Below are positions 48,401 to 56,864 of a DNA stretch of 64,000 nt, one piece after another. Numbering within the stretch: the first letter of the stretch is position 1; each line of letters begins with the position of its first letter. The notes below the pieces were generated by a model. It was not told the origin of the DNA. It did no database searches and saw only the letters and a list, made by a program, of their open reading frames with translations. Made by a program: the position numbers and the translations under genes. The DNA is from Chenggangzhangella methanolivorans (lineage in GTDB: Bacteria > Pseudomonadota > Alphaproteobacteria > Rhizobiales > Methylopilaceae), in contig NZ_CP081869.1 in NCBI RefSeq assembly GCF_019797865.1, positions 4,912,501 to 4,976,500 on the forward strand. Reading direction: 5' to 3'.

Positions 48401-48851
48401 CGTCCTGTCGCGCCAGGAGCGCAAGACCAAGACCGGCAACCGCATGGGCATCGTCACCCTGTCGGACCCGACCGGCCACTACGAGGCGGTGATCTTCTCC
48501 GAAGGCCTCGCGCTCCACCGCGACCTGCTGGAGCCCAACACGCCCGTCATCGTCACCGTCAACGCCGCGCTCGAGGGCGACGAGGTCCGCATCCGTCTCG
48601 AAGGGGTCGAGCCGCTCGACCGCGCCGCCGAGCGCCAGCAGAAGTCGGTGCGCGTGTTCCTGCGCGGTCCCGAGCCCTACGAGGCGCTCCAGAAGCGGCT
48701 CGAGCAGGGCGACGGCGAGGTCTCGCTCGTGATGCTGCTCGAGGCCGGCACGGAGGTCGAGATCCGGCTGCCGGGCCGCTATCGCGTCTCGCCGCAGGTC
48801 GCGGGCGCGCTCAAGACGGTGCCGGGCGTGGTGGCGGTCGAGGCCGCCTGA
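45423..48851 (+). CDS. dnaE: DNA polymerase III alpha subunit
   Basis: 1,142 residues from TTG 45423, with GGAGG seven to eight bases upstream; the start fits the conserved FVHLNVRSSYSLLEGALTV. PHP domain at 1-270, polymerase core with GPGRGSGAGSLVAWSL near 366 and PDFDIDFCQDRREEVI near 413 (catalytic Asp), finger region, then HhH and OB-fold domains towards the end. DnaE1-type replicative polymerase. No upstream ATG is better. Confidence 0.95.
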   Translation: MDATAGLKTDPGFVHLNVRSSYSLLEGALTVARIAALAKADHQPAIALVDDNLFGALEFSEKLSGGGVQPIVGLTLSVDFKDREQRSGRPMKEERAPAIVLLSRSAAGYSNLMALSSRAFLDGEGDAAPHVSVDLLEAHREGLIALTGGPEGPIDRALAEGADDVAAARLNRLAAIYGDALYVEIQRHDLAGEKAVEGGLLNLAYGAGLPIVATNGARFGEKADHESHDALICLAEGRVLAETERRQMSAEHFLKSRAEMKALFSDLPEALENTVEIARRCAHRPRTQKPILPRFTAGEDEAAELRAQAVAGLKARLEAHGVAPGLDRETYESRLDFELGVIERMKFPGYFLIVSDFIKWAKAQDIPVGPGRGSGAGSLVAWSLTITDLDPLRFGLLFERFLNPERVSMPDFDIDFCQDRREEVIRYVQDRYGHDRVAQIITFGTLQARGVMRDVGRVLEMPYGQVDKLCKLVPQNPANPVTLKQAVTDEPKLAEAREQDPTVGRMLDIALKLEGLYRHASTHAAGIVIGDRPLSELVPLYRDPRSDMPVTQFNMKWVEPAGLVKFDFLGLKTLTTLTTAVALLKRRGIEIDLGKIPIDDAAAYQMLSRGETVGVFQLESAGMRRALADMKPDRFEDIIALVALYRPGPMANIPTYCARKHGQEKPEYPHPKLEPILGETFGVIIYQEQVMQTAQSLAGYTLGEADMLRRAMGKKIRAEMDAQRERFVTGCVAGGIGKADASTIFDLLAKFADYGFNKSHAAAYALVAYQTAYLKANYPVEFMAASMTLDMGSTDKLAEFRQEAVRLGITVRPPDVNRSDVAFDVENGEILYALAALKGVGASAVEGLVAERRARGFSDLNDFARRLDVKALPKRGLESLVQAGALDPLMPDRASAFACVETVMATAARTKGGEALGQSDFFGAADEPIRPQPHEAWTAGERLKREYEAVGFFLSGHPLDDYAGLLDRLRVKRYAEFVAAVKQGATAGRLAATVLSRQERKTKTGNRMGIVTLSDPTGHYEAVIFSEGLALHRDLLEPNTPVIVTVNAALEGDEVRIRLEGVEPLDRAAERQQKSVRVFLRGPEPYEALQKRLEQGDGEVSLVMLLEAGTEVEIRLPGRYRVSPQVAGALKTVPGVVAVEAA

Positions 48852-48984
48852 CGGGGGAGGGCGGTCGGTCAGGGAGCCCCTTCGGCGGCGTCCGAAAGAC
48901 GGCGCTTGCCGTTGCCGGACATGCCTGTGAACAGGCGTGGCGGCCGCAGCGGCCGCTTCAGGCCGGATCCGACGCTCCGCGCCC

Positions 48985-49014
48985 TTGCCTTTTTCCCTCC
49001 GTTCCGCCTATAAG
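48985..49014 (+). promoter_or_regulatory. Promoter of rpsB-tsf
   Basis: TTGCCT (48985-48990), an 18-base spacer, and TATAAG (49009-49014). This leaves a 105-base leader before rpsB. Leaders of this gene are S2-autoregulated in other bacteria, but no clear structure was verified here. Confidence 0.6.
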
Positions 49015-49127
49015 CCGCGCCATTCCACACGCGGGAATTGACGGCGAGAACCAAGCCGTTCCGGATCGGGGTCCAGCCCATGGGCTCCGTCGAACCCCCG
49101 CGGAGGCGAAAACCGGAGAACTGACGA

Positions 49128-50175
49128 ATGGCTTCCCCTGACTTCACGATGCGCCAGCTCCTCGAGGCCGGCGTGCACTTCGGCCATCAGGCCCACCGCT
49201 GGAACCCGAAGATGGGCCCGTACATCTTCGGCGTCCGCAACAACATCCACATCATCGACCTCGCCCAGACCGTGCCGCTGCTCGCCCGCGCGCTGCAGGC
49301 GGTGTCGGACGTCGTCGCCGGCGGCGGCCGCGTCCTCATCGTCGGCACCAAGCGCCAGGCCGCCGACGTCGTGGCCGACTCGGCCCGTCGTTCGGCCCAG
49401 TATTTCGTGAACTCCCGCTGGCTCGGCGGCATGCTGACCAACTGGAAGACGATCTCCGGCTCGATCCAGCGCCTGCGCAAACTCGAAGAGATGCTCGGCG
49501 GCGAAGCCCACGGCTTCACCAAGAAGGAGCGCCTCACCCTGTCGCGCGAGCGCGACAAGCTCGAGAAGACGCTCGGCGGCATCAAGGACATGGGCGGCCT
49601 GCCGAACCTCATCTTCGTGATCGACACCAACAAGGAGCAGATCGCCGTCCAGGAGGCCCGCCGTCTCGGGATCCCGGTCGCCGCGATCCTCGACACCAAT
49701 TCCGATCCCGAAGGCATCACCTATCCGATCCCGGGCAACGACGACGCCGGCCGCGCGCTCGCGCTCTATGGCGACCTGATCGCCCGCGCCGCGCTTGACG
49801 GCATCGGCCGCGGCCAGGGCGACTCGGGCGTCGACCTCGGCGCTCAGGAGGCTCCGGTGATCGAGCCCGTGCTCGCCGACGAGGCCGAGGCCGCGGTGGT
49901 CGCGACCTCCGACGCGCCGGTCGAGACCGTCGAGGAGAGCTTCGAGCTCATCGCCGCTCCGCGTGGCGCTCCGGACGATCTGTCGAAGCTCTCGGGCGTC
50001 GGCCCGCAGCTCGAGCAGAAGCTCAACGAGTACGGCATCTACCACTACTGGCAGATCGCCGCGATGAGCCCGGTCGACGTCTCCAAGGCCGACGGCGACA
50101 TGAAGCTCAACGGCCGTTTCGAGCGAGGGCTGGGTCGCCCAGGCGCGCGAGCAGCTCGCCAGCCTCGCGGCCTGA
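49128..50175 (+). CDS. rpsB: 30S ribosomal protein S2 with C-terminal helix-hairpin-helix tail, one frameshift
   Basis: About 349 residues. The S2 core is intact: MRQLLEAGVHFGHQAHRWNP, FVNSRWLGGMLTNWKTI, and the PGNDDAGRAL end of the globular part. Residues about 284-349 form an extra module (DDLSKLSGVGPQLEQKLNEY, HYWQIAAM, then GWVAQAREQLASLAA). A net one-base shift near 50124 hides the true end; the real stop is at 50173-50175, not 50216. It binds 16S rRNA in the small subunit. GGAG lies 14 bases before the ATG. Confidence 0.95.
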
Positions 50176-50187
50176 CGGTTTTTCGTC

Positions 50188-50254
50188 CGTCCGTCACGTT
50201 AGCGACGGACGTTTGATGTTCATTTCCGTCGCCCGGACGTCGTTCCGGGCGACG
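50188..50254. promoter_or_regulatory. Two hairpins between rpsB and tsf
   Basis: The first stem is CGTCCGTC/GACGGACG (50188-50195 with 50204-50211) followed by TTTG. The second is a perfect eleven-base stem at 50227-50254 (CGTCGCCCGGA, loop, TCCGGGCGACG), which ends 23 bases before the tsf ATG. The first could attenuate, the second could mask or space the tsf ribosome site. Confidence 0.6.
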
Positions 50255-50277
50255 ACGTATGTTTGCTGAGGATCGAT

Positions 50278-51210
50278 ATGGCCAACATCACCGCCGCCAT
50301 GGTGAAGGAGCTTCGCGAAGCTACCGGCGCCGGCATGATGGACTGCAAAAGAACGCGCTGCTGAACGGTCGAGGGCGACATCGAGGCCGCGGTCGACTGG
50401 CTTCGCAAGAAGGGTCTGGCCAAGGCCGCCAAGAAGGCCGGCCGCACGGCCGCCGAAGGCCTCGTGGCGCTCGCCGGCGACGGAGCCAAGGCGGTCGCCG
50501 TCGAGGTGAACTCCGAGACCGATTTCGTGGCCCGCAACCCCGAGTTCCAGGAGATGGTCACCTCGATCGCGACCGTCGCGCTCGGCGTCGGCGAGGACGT
50601 CGAGGCGATTCTCGCCGCGTCCTATCCGGGCGGCGGCACGGTCGCCGAGAAGGTCCAGGCGACGATCGGCAAGATCGGCGAGAACATGACGCTTCGTCGC
50701 GCGGCCGCGCTTTCGGTGTCGAGCGGCGTCATCGGCACCTATGTCCACGGCCAGGTCGCGCCGAACCTCGGCAAGATCGCGGTTCTGGTCGCGCTCGAGT
50801 CCGAGGGCAAGACGGAGCCGCTGGCCGCGCTCGGCCGTCAGGTCGCGATGCATGTCGCAGCCACCAACCCGGCCGGCCTTGACGCCGGCTCGATCGATCC
50901 CGCCGTGGTCGAGCGCGAGAAGACCGTGCTCGCCGACAAGGCGCGCGAGGGCGGCAAGCCCGAGGCCGTGATCGCGAAGATCGTGGAGAGCGGCATCAAG
51001 AGCTTCTACAAGGAGGCCACCCTCCTCGAGCAGCCCTTCGTGCACGACACCTCGAAGACCGTCGCGCAGGCGGTGAAGGCGGCCGAGGCCGAGGTCGGCG
51101 CGCCGATCAAGGTGACGGGCTTCGTCCGTCTCGCGCTCGGCGAGGGCGTCGAGAAGGAAGAGACCGACTTCGCCGCCGAGGTCGCGGCCGCGTCGGGCGT
51201 GAAGGGGTGA
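50278..51210 (+). CDS. tsf: Elongation factor Ts, two compensating frameshifts
   Basis: About 310 residues. Starts ANITAAMVKELREATGAGMM; the conserved DCK-NALL and DIEAAVDWLRKKGL follow only if indels near 50350 and 50371 are bridged. The rest is a normal EF-Ts with NSETDFVARNPEF, the EF-Tu contact segment, and FYKEATLLEQPFVHD. It regenerates EF-Tu-GTP. GAGGA precedes the ATG. Confidence 0.94.
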
Positions 51211-51230
51211 CGGCGGAGGACTCTCGAGAG

Positions 51231-51950
51231 ATGGCTGAGCCCCTCTACAAAAGAGTCCTCGTCAAGGTGTCCGGCGAGGCCCTCATGGGCCCCGCCGGTT
51301 TCGGCCTTCATCAGCCGACCGTGGACCAGATCGCCGCGGATCTCGCGGCGACACATGCGCTGGGAGTCGAGCTCGCGGTCGTCGTCGGCGGCGGCAACAT
51401 CTTCCGCGGCGTGCAGGTGTCGGGTCAGGGCGTCGACCGGGCGACCGGCGACTACATGGGCATGCTCGCCACCGTGATGAACGCGCTCGCGCTCCATGCC
51501 GCCGTCATGCGGCAGGGCGCGCAGGCCCGGGTGCTCTCGGCGCTCGACATCTCGGCGGTCGCCGAAACCTACACGCGCCCGCGCGCGCTCGCCCATCTCG
51601 ACCGCGGCCGCATCGTGATCTTCGCGGCCGGCACGGGCAATCCGTTCTTCACCACCGACACGGCCGCGGCGCTCCGCGCCATCGAGACCGGCTGCGAGGC
51701 GCTGCTCAAGGCGACCAACGTCGACGGCGTCTATTCGGCCGATCCGAAGAAGGATCCGTCGGCGGTCCGCTACGACCGCATCACTCATGACGAGGTCATC
51801 CATAAGGACCTCAAGGTCATGGACACCGCGGCCTTCGCGCTTGCGCGCGAGAACGCGCTTCCGGTAATCGTCTTCTCCATTCACGAGCCCGGCTCGATCC
51901 TGGCGGCGGTCTGCGGCGGAGGACGCGTGACCACCGTCACGAGCCGCTAG
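51231..51950 (+). CDS. pyrH: Uridylate (UMP) kinase
   Basis: 239 residues from ATG 51231; a GTG at 51207 overlapping tsf would add eight residues but fits the family less well. VLVKVSGEALMG near 10 is the ATP site; GGGNIFRGVQ near 59 and GTGNPFFTTDTAA near 140 are the UMP-binding loops. It makes UDP for nucleic acid and cell-wall precursors. Between tsf and frr, as usual. Confidence 0.95.
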   Translation: MAEPLYKRVLVKVSGEALMGPAGFGLHQPTVDQIAADLAATHALGVELAVVVGGGNIFRGVQVSGQGVDRATGDYMGMLATVMNALALHAAVMRQGAQARVLSALDISAVAETYTRPRALAHLDRGRIVIFAAGTGNPFFTTDTAAALRAIETGCEALLKATNVDGVYSADPKKDPSAVRYDRITHDEVIHKDLKVMDTAAFALARENALPVIVFSIHEPGSILAAVCGGGRVTTVTSR

Positions 51951-51999
51951 AGGCGGGTCCCACCGCCCCAAGGCCGAAGAAGAAAGGCCCCAAGTCCCC

Positions 52000-52563
52000 A
52001 TGTCCGACGGCAAGTTCGACATCGAAGACATCAAGCGCCGCATGGCCGGCGCCGTCTCGTCGCTGAAGACCGACCTCGCGGGCCTGCGCACCGGCCGCGC
52101 CTCGGCGAACCTGCTCGATCCGGTGACGGTCAAGGCCTACGGCGCCGAAATGCCGCTCAACCAGGTCGCGACCGTCAGCGTGCCGGAAGCCCGCATGCTC
52201 TCGGTGCAGGTCTGGGACCGCTCGATGACGGGCGCGGTCGAGAAGGCGATCCGCGAGGCCAATCTCGGCCTCAACCCGATCACCGAAGGCCAGTTGCTGC
52301 GCATCCCGCTGCCCGAGCTCAACGCCGACCGGCGCAAGGAGCTCGTCAAGGTCGCGCACAAATACGCCGAGAACCAGCGCGTCGCCGTCCGCCATGTGCG
52401 GCGCGACGGCCTCGACGTACTGAAGAAGGCCGAGAAAGACGGCGACGTCTCCGAGGACGAGCACGTTAAGCTCTCCGACCAGGTCCAGAAGGCGACGGAC
52501 GCGGCCGTGGCCGAGATCGACGAGGCGGTCGCGGCCAAGGAAAAGGATATTCTTCAGGTGTGA
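52000..52563 (+). CDS. frr: Ribosome recycling factor
   Basis: 187 residues, family length. Contains LRTGRASANLLDPVTVKAYG near 30, MTGAVEKAIREANLGLNP near 80 and the long helical body (RRKELVKVAHKYAENQRVAV). It splits post-termination ribosomes with EF-G. Forty-nine bases after pyrH. Confidence 0.96.
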   Translation: MSDGKFDIEDIKRRMAGAVSSLKTDLAGLRTGRASANLLDPVTVKAYGAEMPLNQVATVSVPEARMLSVQVWDRSMTGAVEKAIREANLGLNPITEGQLLRIPLPELNADRRKELVKVAHKYAENQRVAVRHVRRDGLDVLKKAEKDGDVSEDEHVKLSDQVQKATDAAVAEIDEAVAAKEKDILQV

Positions 52564-52652
52564 TAGCCTGAAGGCTGACCGACTCGGGCGCCGGCGTCCG
52601 CGCCGGCGACGACCGGACAGGACTTCCGCTTCTCCATTCAGGCGCCTGCGCG

Positions 52653-53426
52653 ATGTCCTCCACGAACCTCCAGAAATGGACCGCAAGCGACCTCGCTCCG
52701 GACGGCGCGGGCGCCGCGCCGCGGCACGTCGCCATCATCATGGACGGCAACGGCCGCTGGGCCGCGGCGCGCGGCTTGCCGAGGGTCGAAGGGCACCGGC
52801 GCGGCGTTGAGGCGCTGCGGCGCGCGGTGCGGGCCGCCCATGAGCTCGGGGTGAGGCATCTCACGCTCTACTCCTTCTCGGCCGAGAACTGGTCGCGGCC
52901 GGTCGAGGAGGTCTCCGACCTCATGAACCTGCTGCGCCTCTTCATGCGGCGCGACCTCGCCGAGCTCCACAAGGGCGAGGTGAGGGTGAAGGTCATCGGC
53001 GAGCGCGCGGGATTGCCGAGCGACATCCTCGGCCTGCTGGAAGAGGCCGAGGCGCGCACGCGCGGCAATTCAGGACTCCAGCTCGTGGTGGCGTTCAACT
53101 ATGGCGGCCGGCAGGAGATCGTCTCGGCGGTCCGCCGCATCGCGGAGGCCGTGCGCGACGGCAAGCTCGCGCCGGAAGCGATCGACGTCGGCGTCGTGGC
53201 CGACCATCTCGACACCGCCAACATTCCGGATCCGGATCTCGTGATCCGCACGAGCGGCGAGCTCCGGATTTCGAATTTCCTTCTCTGGCAAAGCGCTTAC
53301 GCCGAGTTCGTGTTCCTTCCTCTTCACTGGCCCGACTTCGACAAGGCGGCCTTCGAGGAGGCGCTCGCGAGCTTCAGCGCGCGCCAGCGCCGCTATGGCG
53401 GACGCACCGCGCGGGCAGGGGCGTGA
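52653..53426 (+). CDS. uppS: Undecaprenyl diphosphate synthase (cis-prenyltransferase)
   Basis: 257 residues. IIMDGNGRWAAARGLPRVEG near 28 holds the catalytic Asp31 and the P-loop, FSAENWSRP near 76 is the second motif, and LVIRTSGELRISNFLLWQ near 199 binds the isopentenyl diphosphate. It builds the C55 carrier for peptidoglycan and O-antigen. The stop overlaps the cdsA GTG. Confidence 0.94.
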   Translation: MSSTNLQKWTASDLAPDGAGAAPRHVAIIMDGNGRWAAARGLPRVEGHRRGVEALRRAVRAAHELGVRHLTLYSFSAENWSRPVEEVSDLMNLLRLFMRRDLAELHKGEVRVKVIGERAGLPSDILGLLEEAEARTRGNSGLQLVVAFNYGGRQEIVSAVRRIAEAVRDGKLAPEAIDVGVVADHLDTANIPDPDLVIRTSGELRISNFLLWQSAYAEFVFLPLHWPDFDKAAFEEALASFSARQRRYGGRTARAGA

Positions 53427-54277
53427 CCACCGGGCGCCCGGCCGCCGGGCGCGTCTCGGAGCTCGTGCTGCGCACGGCGTCGGCGGTCGTGATGATCGCG
53501 GCGGCGCTCGCCACCGCCTATTCGGGCGGGCTGCCCTTCGTCGCCTTCTGGACGCTCGCCGGCGTGGCGGTGGGGGTCGAGTGGGCCTGGCTCACGGCGG
53601 CCGAGCCCGTCGCGCGGCGGCGGGCCGCCCGGATCGTGGCGGTGACGCTCGCGATCGCGGGCGCGGCGCTCGGGCTCTCGCTCTATCTCGCGGTCGCGCC
53701 GCTTCTGATCGCAGCGGTTCTGGCGCTCGGCGCGGGCGCGGCGGCGTTCGCGGCGCGCCCTGTCCTGGTGGCGGCGGCGGCGGTGCCCTACGGGGCCGCG
53801 GCCTTCGTCGGGGCGATGCTGCTGCGCCGCGACCCGGTCGACGGCCTCGCGGCCACCGTCTGGCTGTTCGCGGTGGTCTGGGCCACTGACATCGCTGCGT
53901 TTTTCGTCGGTCGCTCGGTCGGCGGGCCGAAGCTCGCGCCGCGGCTCTCGCCGAAAAAGACGTGGTCCGGCGCGGTGGGCGGCGCGGCGGCCGGCGTGGC
54001 GGCCGGCGTGGCGGTGGCGGCCGCCGCCGGCGCGACCACGCTCTGGCCAGTCGCGATCGTCGCCCTGGTGGCGTCGGTTGCGGCCGAAGCCGGCGATCTT
54101 TTCGAGTCCGGGGTGAAGCGCGTCTATGGCGCAAAGGATTCGAGCAAGCTCATTCCCGGCCATGGCGGTCTGATGGACCGGCTCGACGGTTTCCTCGTGG
54201 CGGCGACGATCGCGGCGGCGGTCGGGGTGGCGCGCGGCGGCCTCGACGGCGCGGGGCAGGGGCTGCTGCGGTGGTGA
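53423..54277 (+). CDS. cdsA: Phosphatidate cytidylyltransferase
   Basis: 284 residues from the GTG overlapping the uppS stop. About seven membrane helices; the C-terminal signature FESGVKRVYGAKDSSKLIPG, GHGGLMDRLDG, is intact and KTWSGAVGGA near 175 belongs to the active region. It makes CDP-diacylglycerol. Very Ala/Val rich. Confidence 0.93.
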   Translation: MTTGRPAAGRVSELVLRTASAVVMIAAALATAYSGGLPFVAFWTLAGVAVGVEWAWLTAAEPVARRRAARIVAVTLAIAGAALGLSLYLAVAPLLIAAVLALGAGAAAFAARPVLVAAAAVPYGAAAFVGAMLLRRDPVDGLAATVWLFAVVWATDIAAFFVGRSVGGPKLAPRLSPKKTWSGAVGGAAAGVAAGVAVAAAAGATTLWPVAIVALVASVAAEAGDLFESGVKRVYGAKDSSKLIPGHGGLMDRLDGFLVAATIAAAVGVARGGLDGAGQGLLRW

Positions 54278-55470
54278 GCCCAGCCGGCCCGAAACGCTCC
54301 GTCACCGTGCTCGGCGCGACCGGGTCGGTCGGCGGCGCGACGGTCGACCTGCTCGAACGCCATTCCGATCGATTCGAGGTCGAGGCGCTGGTCGGCGGCC
54401 GGGACGCCGCGGCGCTCGCCGAGGTGGCGGTGCGGCTCGGCGCCCGGCGCGCCGCGATCGCCGACGAGCGGCAGGGCGAGGAGCTGCGTCGCCTGCTCGA
54501 CGGATCGGGCGTCGCGGCGTCGGCCGGCCCGCAGGCGGTCGTGGACGCGGCAGCCGTTCCCGTCGACTGGACCATGGCGGCGATCGCGGGCGCCGCGGGG
54601 CTCGCCCCGACGGTCGCGGCGGTGCGGCGCGGCGGCGTCGTGGCGATCGCCACCAAGGAATGCCTCGTCTGCGCCGGGACGGCCTTCATGGCCGAGGTCG
54701 CAGAGGCCGGCGCGACGCTCCTTCCGGTCGACAGCGAGCACAACGCGCTGCTGCAGGCGCTCGGAGGGCAGGGGATCGACGCCGTCGAGACCATGACCCT
54801 GACGGCGTCCGGCGGACCGTTCCGGACCTGGGACGCGGCCAGAATCGCGGCCGCCCGGCCGGAAGACGCGCTGCGCCACCCGACCTGGTCGATGGGCGCG
54901 AAGATCACGATCGATTCCGCCACGCTGATGAACAAGGGCCTCGAGCTCATCGAGGCGCATCACATCTTCGCAATCGCGGGCGAGCGGCTCGACGTGGTCG
55001 TGCATCCGCAGTCGGCGATCCACGGGCTGGTGACGTTCCGCGACGGCGCGGTGACCGCCGGCCTCGCCTCCCCCGACATGCGCGTGCCGATCGCCCACAC
55101 GCTCGGCCATCCCGAGCGGCTCGCGACGCCGGCGGTCCGGCTCGATCTGGTCGCGCTCGGGCAGTTCACTTTCGAGGCGCCGGACCTCGCGCGATTCCCG
55201 TGCCTTGGCCTGGCGCGATCGGCGCTGCTCGCGGGCGGCGCGGCCGCGACCGTGCTGAACGCGGCCAACGAGGTCGCGGTCGCGCTGTTTCTCGCGCGCC
55301 GCATCGGCTTCATGGACATCCCGCGGATCGTCGAGGCGACGCTCGATCTCGCCGCCGGCCGGCTCCCCTGCGCGGCTCCGGCCACCGTCGAGGACGCGAT
55401 CGAGCTCGATCGCGAGTCGCGCCGCATCGCTTCCGAGCGCTTGCCCGAAGCCCAGTTTCGCGCGCAGTAG
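54274..55470 (+). CDS. dxr: 1-deoxy-D-xylulose 5-phosphate reductoisomerase
   Basis: 398 residues from the GTG overlapping the cdsA stop. NADPH loop GATGSVGGATVDLL near 15, catalytic region ATKECLVCAG near 128, VDSEHNALLQAL near 151 and MGAKITIDSATLMNKGLELI near 208. Committed step of the MEP isoprenoid route, which feeds UppS. Confidence 0.95.
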   Translation: MSPAGPKRSVTVLGATGSVGGATVDLLERHSDRFEVEALVGGRDAAALAEVAVRLGARRAAIADERQGEELRRLLDGSGVAASAGPQAVVDAAAVPVDWTMAAIAGAAGLAPTVAAVRRGGVVAIATKECLVCAGTAFMAEVAEAGATLLPVDSEHNALLQALGGQGIDAVETMTLTASGGPFRTWDAARIAAARPEDALRHPTWSMGAKITIDSATLMNKGLELIEAHHIFAIAGERLDVVVHPQSAIHGLVTFRDGAVTAGLASPDMRVPIAHTLGHPERLATPAVRLDLVALGQFTFEAPDLARFPCLGLARSALLAGGAAATVLNAANEVAVALFLARRIGFMDIPRIVEATLDLAAGRLPCAAPATVEDAIELDRESRRIASERLPEAQFRAQ

Positions 55471-55540
55471 AAGCCACTAGCAATTTCGCAACGCCTCTCC
55501 GATCTCAATGGACGCCGCGCGAGGCGGGCAGAGGGCCACG

Positions 55541-56689
55541 ATGACGTTTCTGAATGACATGTTCGGCGCCGCCTGGTCCGCCGGCGCCTATCTCGTGCCC
55601 TTCCTGTTCGTGCTGACGCTCGTGATCTTCTTCCACGAGCTCGGCCATTTCCTCGTCGCGCGCTGGACCGGCGTGAAGGTGCTGGCCTTCTCGATCGGAT
55701 TCGGGCCGGAGCTGTTCGGCTTCGACGACAGGAAGGGAACCCGCTGGCGCTTCGCCGCGATTCCGCTGGGCGGGTATGTGCGCTTCGCCGGCGACGAGAA
55801 CGCCGCGAGCGCCCCCGACCAGGACGCGCTGGCGCGCATGAGCCCGCAGGAGCGGCGCTCGAGCTTCTTCTTCGCGCCGCTGCCGGCGCGCGCCGCGATC
55901 GTGGCCGCCGGGCCGATCGCGAATTTCCTGCTCGCCATCGTGATCTTCGCCGCGATCTTCTTCATCGCCGGGCGGCCGGTGACCGACGCCGTGGTCGATT
56001 CCGTGGATCCGGGAAGCGCCGCGGAAGCGGCGGGAATCGCGCCCGGCGATCTCGTCGTCGCGATCGACGGCCAGAAGATCGCGACCTTCGGCGACATGCA
56101 GAAGATCGTCGAGACCGCCGCCGACCGTCCGCTGCGCATCACCGTGGAGCGCGCGAACAAGCAGATCGACCTCACCGCGACGCCGCGGATGAAGGAGATC
56201 ACCGACGGATTCGGCAACAAGCTGCGGCTCGGCCTGCTCGGCATCAAGCGCTCGACCAACGCCCAGAACGTGCGGATCGAGACCTTCGGGCCGCTCGAGG
56301 CGGTCGGCGCCGGCGTGCAGGAGACCTGGTATCAGGTCGCGCGCACGGCCTCCTATCTCGGGCGCCTCGTGGTGGGCCGGGAATCGGCCGACCAGATCGG
56401 CGGCCCGATCAGAATCGCCAAGACGTCAGGCGACTTCGCCACGCTGGGCTTCACGGCGCTCATGACGCTGGCCGCGATTCTGTCGGTGTCGATCGGCCTG
56501 CTCAATCTGGTGCCGATTCCCATGCTCGACGGCGGGCACCTGCTTTTCTATTCGATCGAGGCGCTGAGAGGCCGTCCGCTGGGGCCGCGCGCTCAGGACA
56601 TCGGCATGAGGATCGGCCTCGCTTTCGTCCTGTTCCTCATGATTTTCGCCACTTGGAACGATATCGTTCACCTTTCCGGCCTAGGCTGA
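55541..56689 (+). CDS. rseP: RIP metalloprotease RseP (site-2 protease)
   Basis: 382 residues from ATG 55541 with GAGGG upstream; an ATG at 55508 would add eleven non-conserved residues. HELGHF with H32, E33 and H36 is in the first helix. A PDZ domain lies at about 130-220, and NLVPIPMLDGGHLLFYSIEA near 320 holds the third zinc ligand. Cleaves anti-sigma factors in the membrane during envelope stress. Upstream of bamA as is common. Confidence 0.94.
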   Translation: MTFLNDMFGAAWSAGAYLVPFLFVLTLVIFFHELGHFLVARWTGVKVLAFSIGFGPELFGFDDRKGTRWRFAAIPLGGYVRFAGDENAASAPDQDALARMSPQERRSSFFFAPLPARAAIVAAGPIANFLLAIVIFAAIFFIAGRPVTDAVVDSVDPGSAAEAAGIAPGDLVVAIDGQKIATFGDMQKIVETAADRPLRITVERANKQIDLTATPRMKEITDGFGNKLRLGLLGIKRSTNAQNVRIETFGPLEAVGAGVQETWYQVARTASYLGRLVVGRESADQIGGPIRIAKTSGDFATLGFTALMTLAAILSVSIGLLNLVPIPMLDGGHLLFYSIEALRGRPLGPRAQDIGMRIGLAFVLFLMIFATWNDIVHLSGLG

Positions 56690-56864
56690 AACCGAGGGGG
56701 CGTGTCCGCGCCGCAACGCCGCGGTCGAAACGCCTGACCTGCGTTGAGTAGCGAGTTTGCACGTGCGTCAAAGTTCTATAGAAGCGGACGGTGTCGCCCC
56801 GGGGACGCCTGTCGATAATGACGGGCTCGGCGGCGTGGAATACGGCACGGGGGTCCGTCTGCCT

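Noticed and set aside
44829..48518. 1,229-codon open frame on the minus strand
   Set aside because: It lies opposite dnaE and lolD, has Arg/Glu/Leu-heavy text without any family motif, and is an effect of high GC.
50128..50216. S2 ending in GLTVFRPSVTLATDV at 50216
   Set aside because: This tail comes from the frameshift; the other frame gives the family-like GWVAQAREQLASLAA and a stop at 50175.
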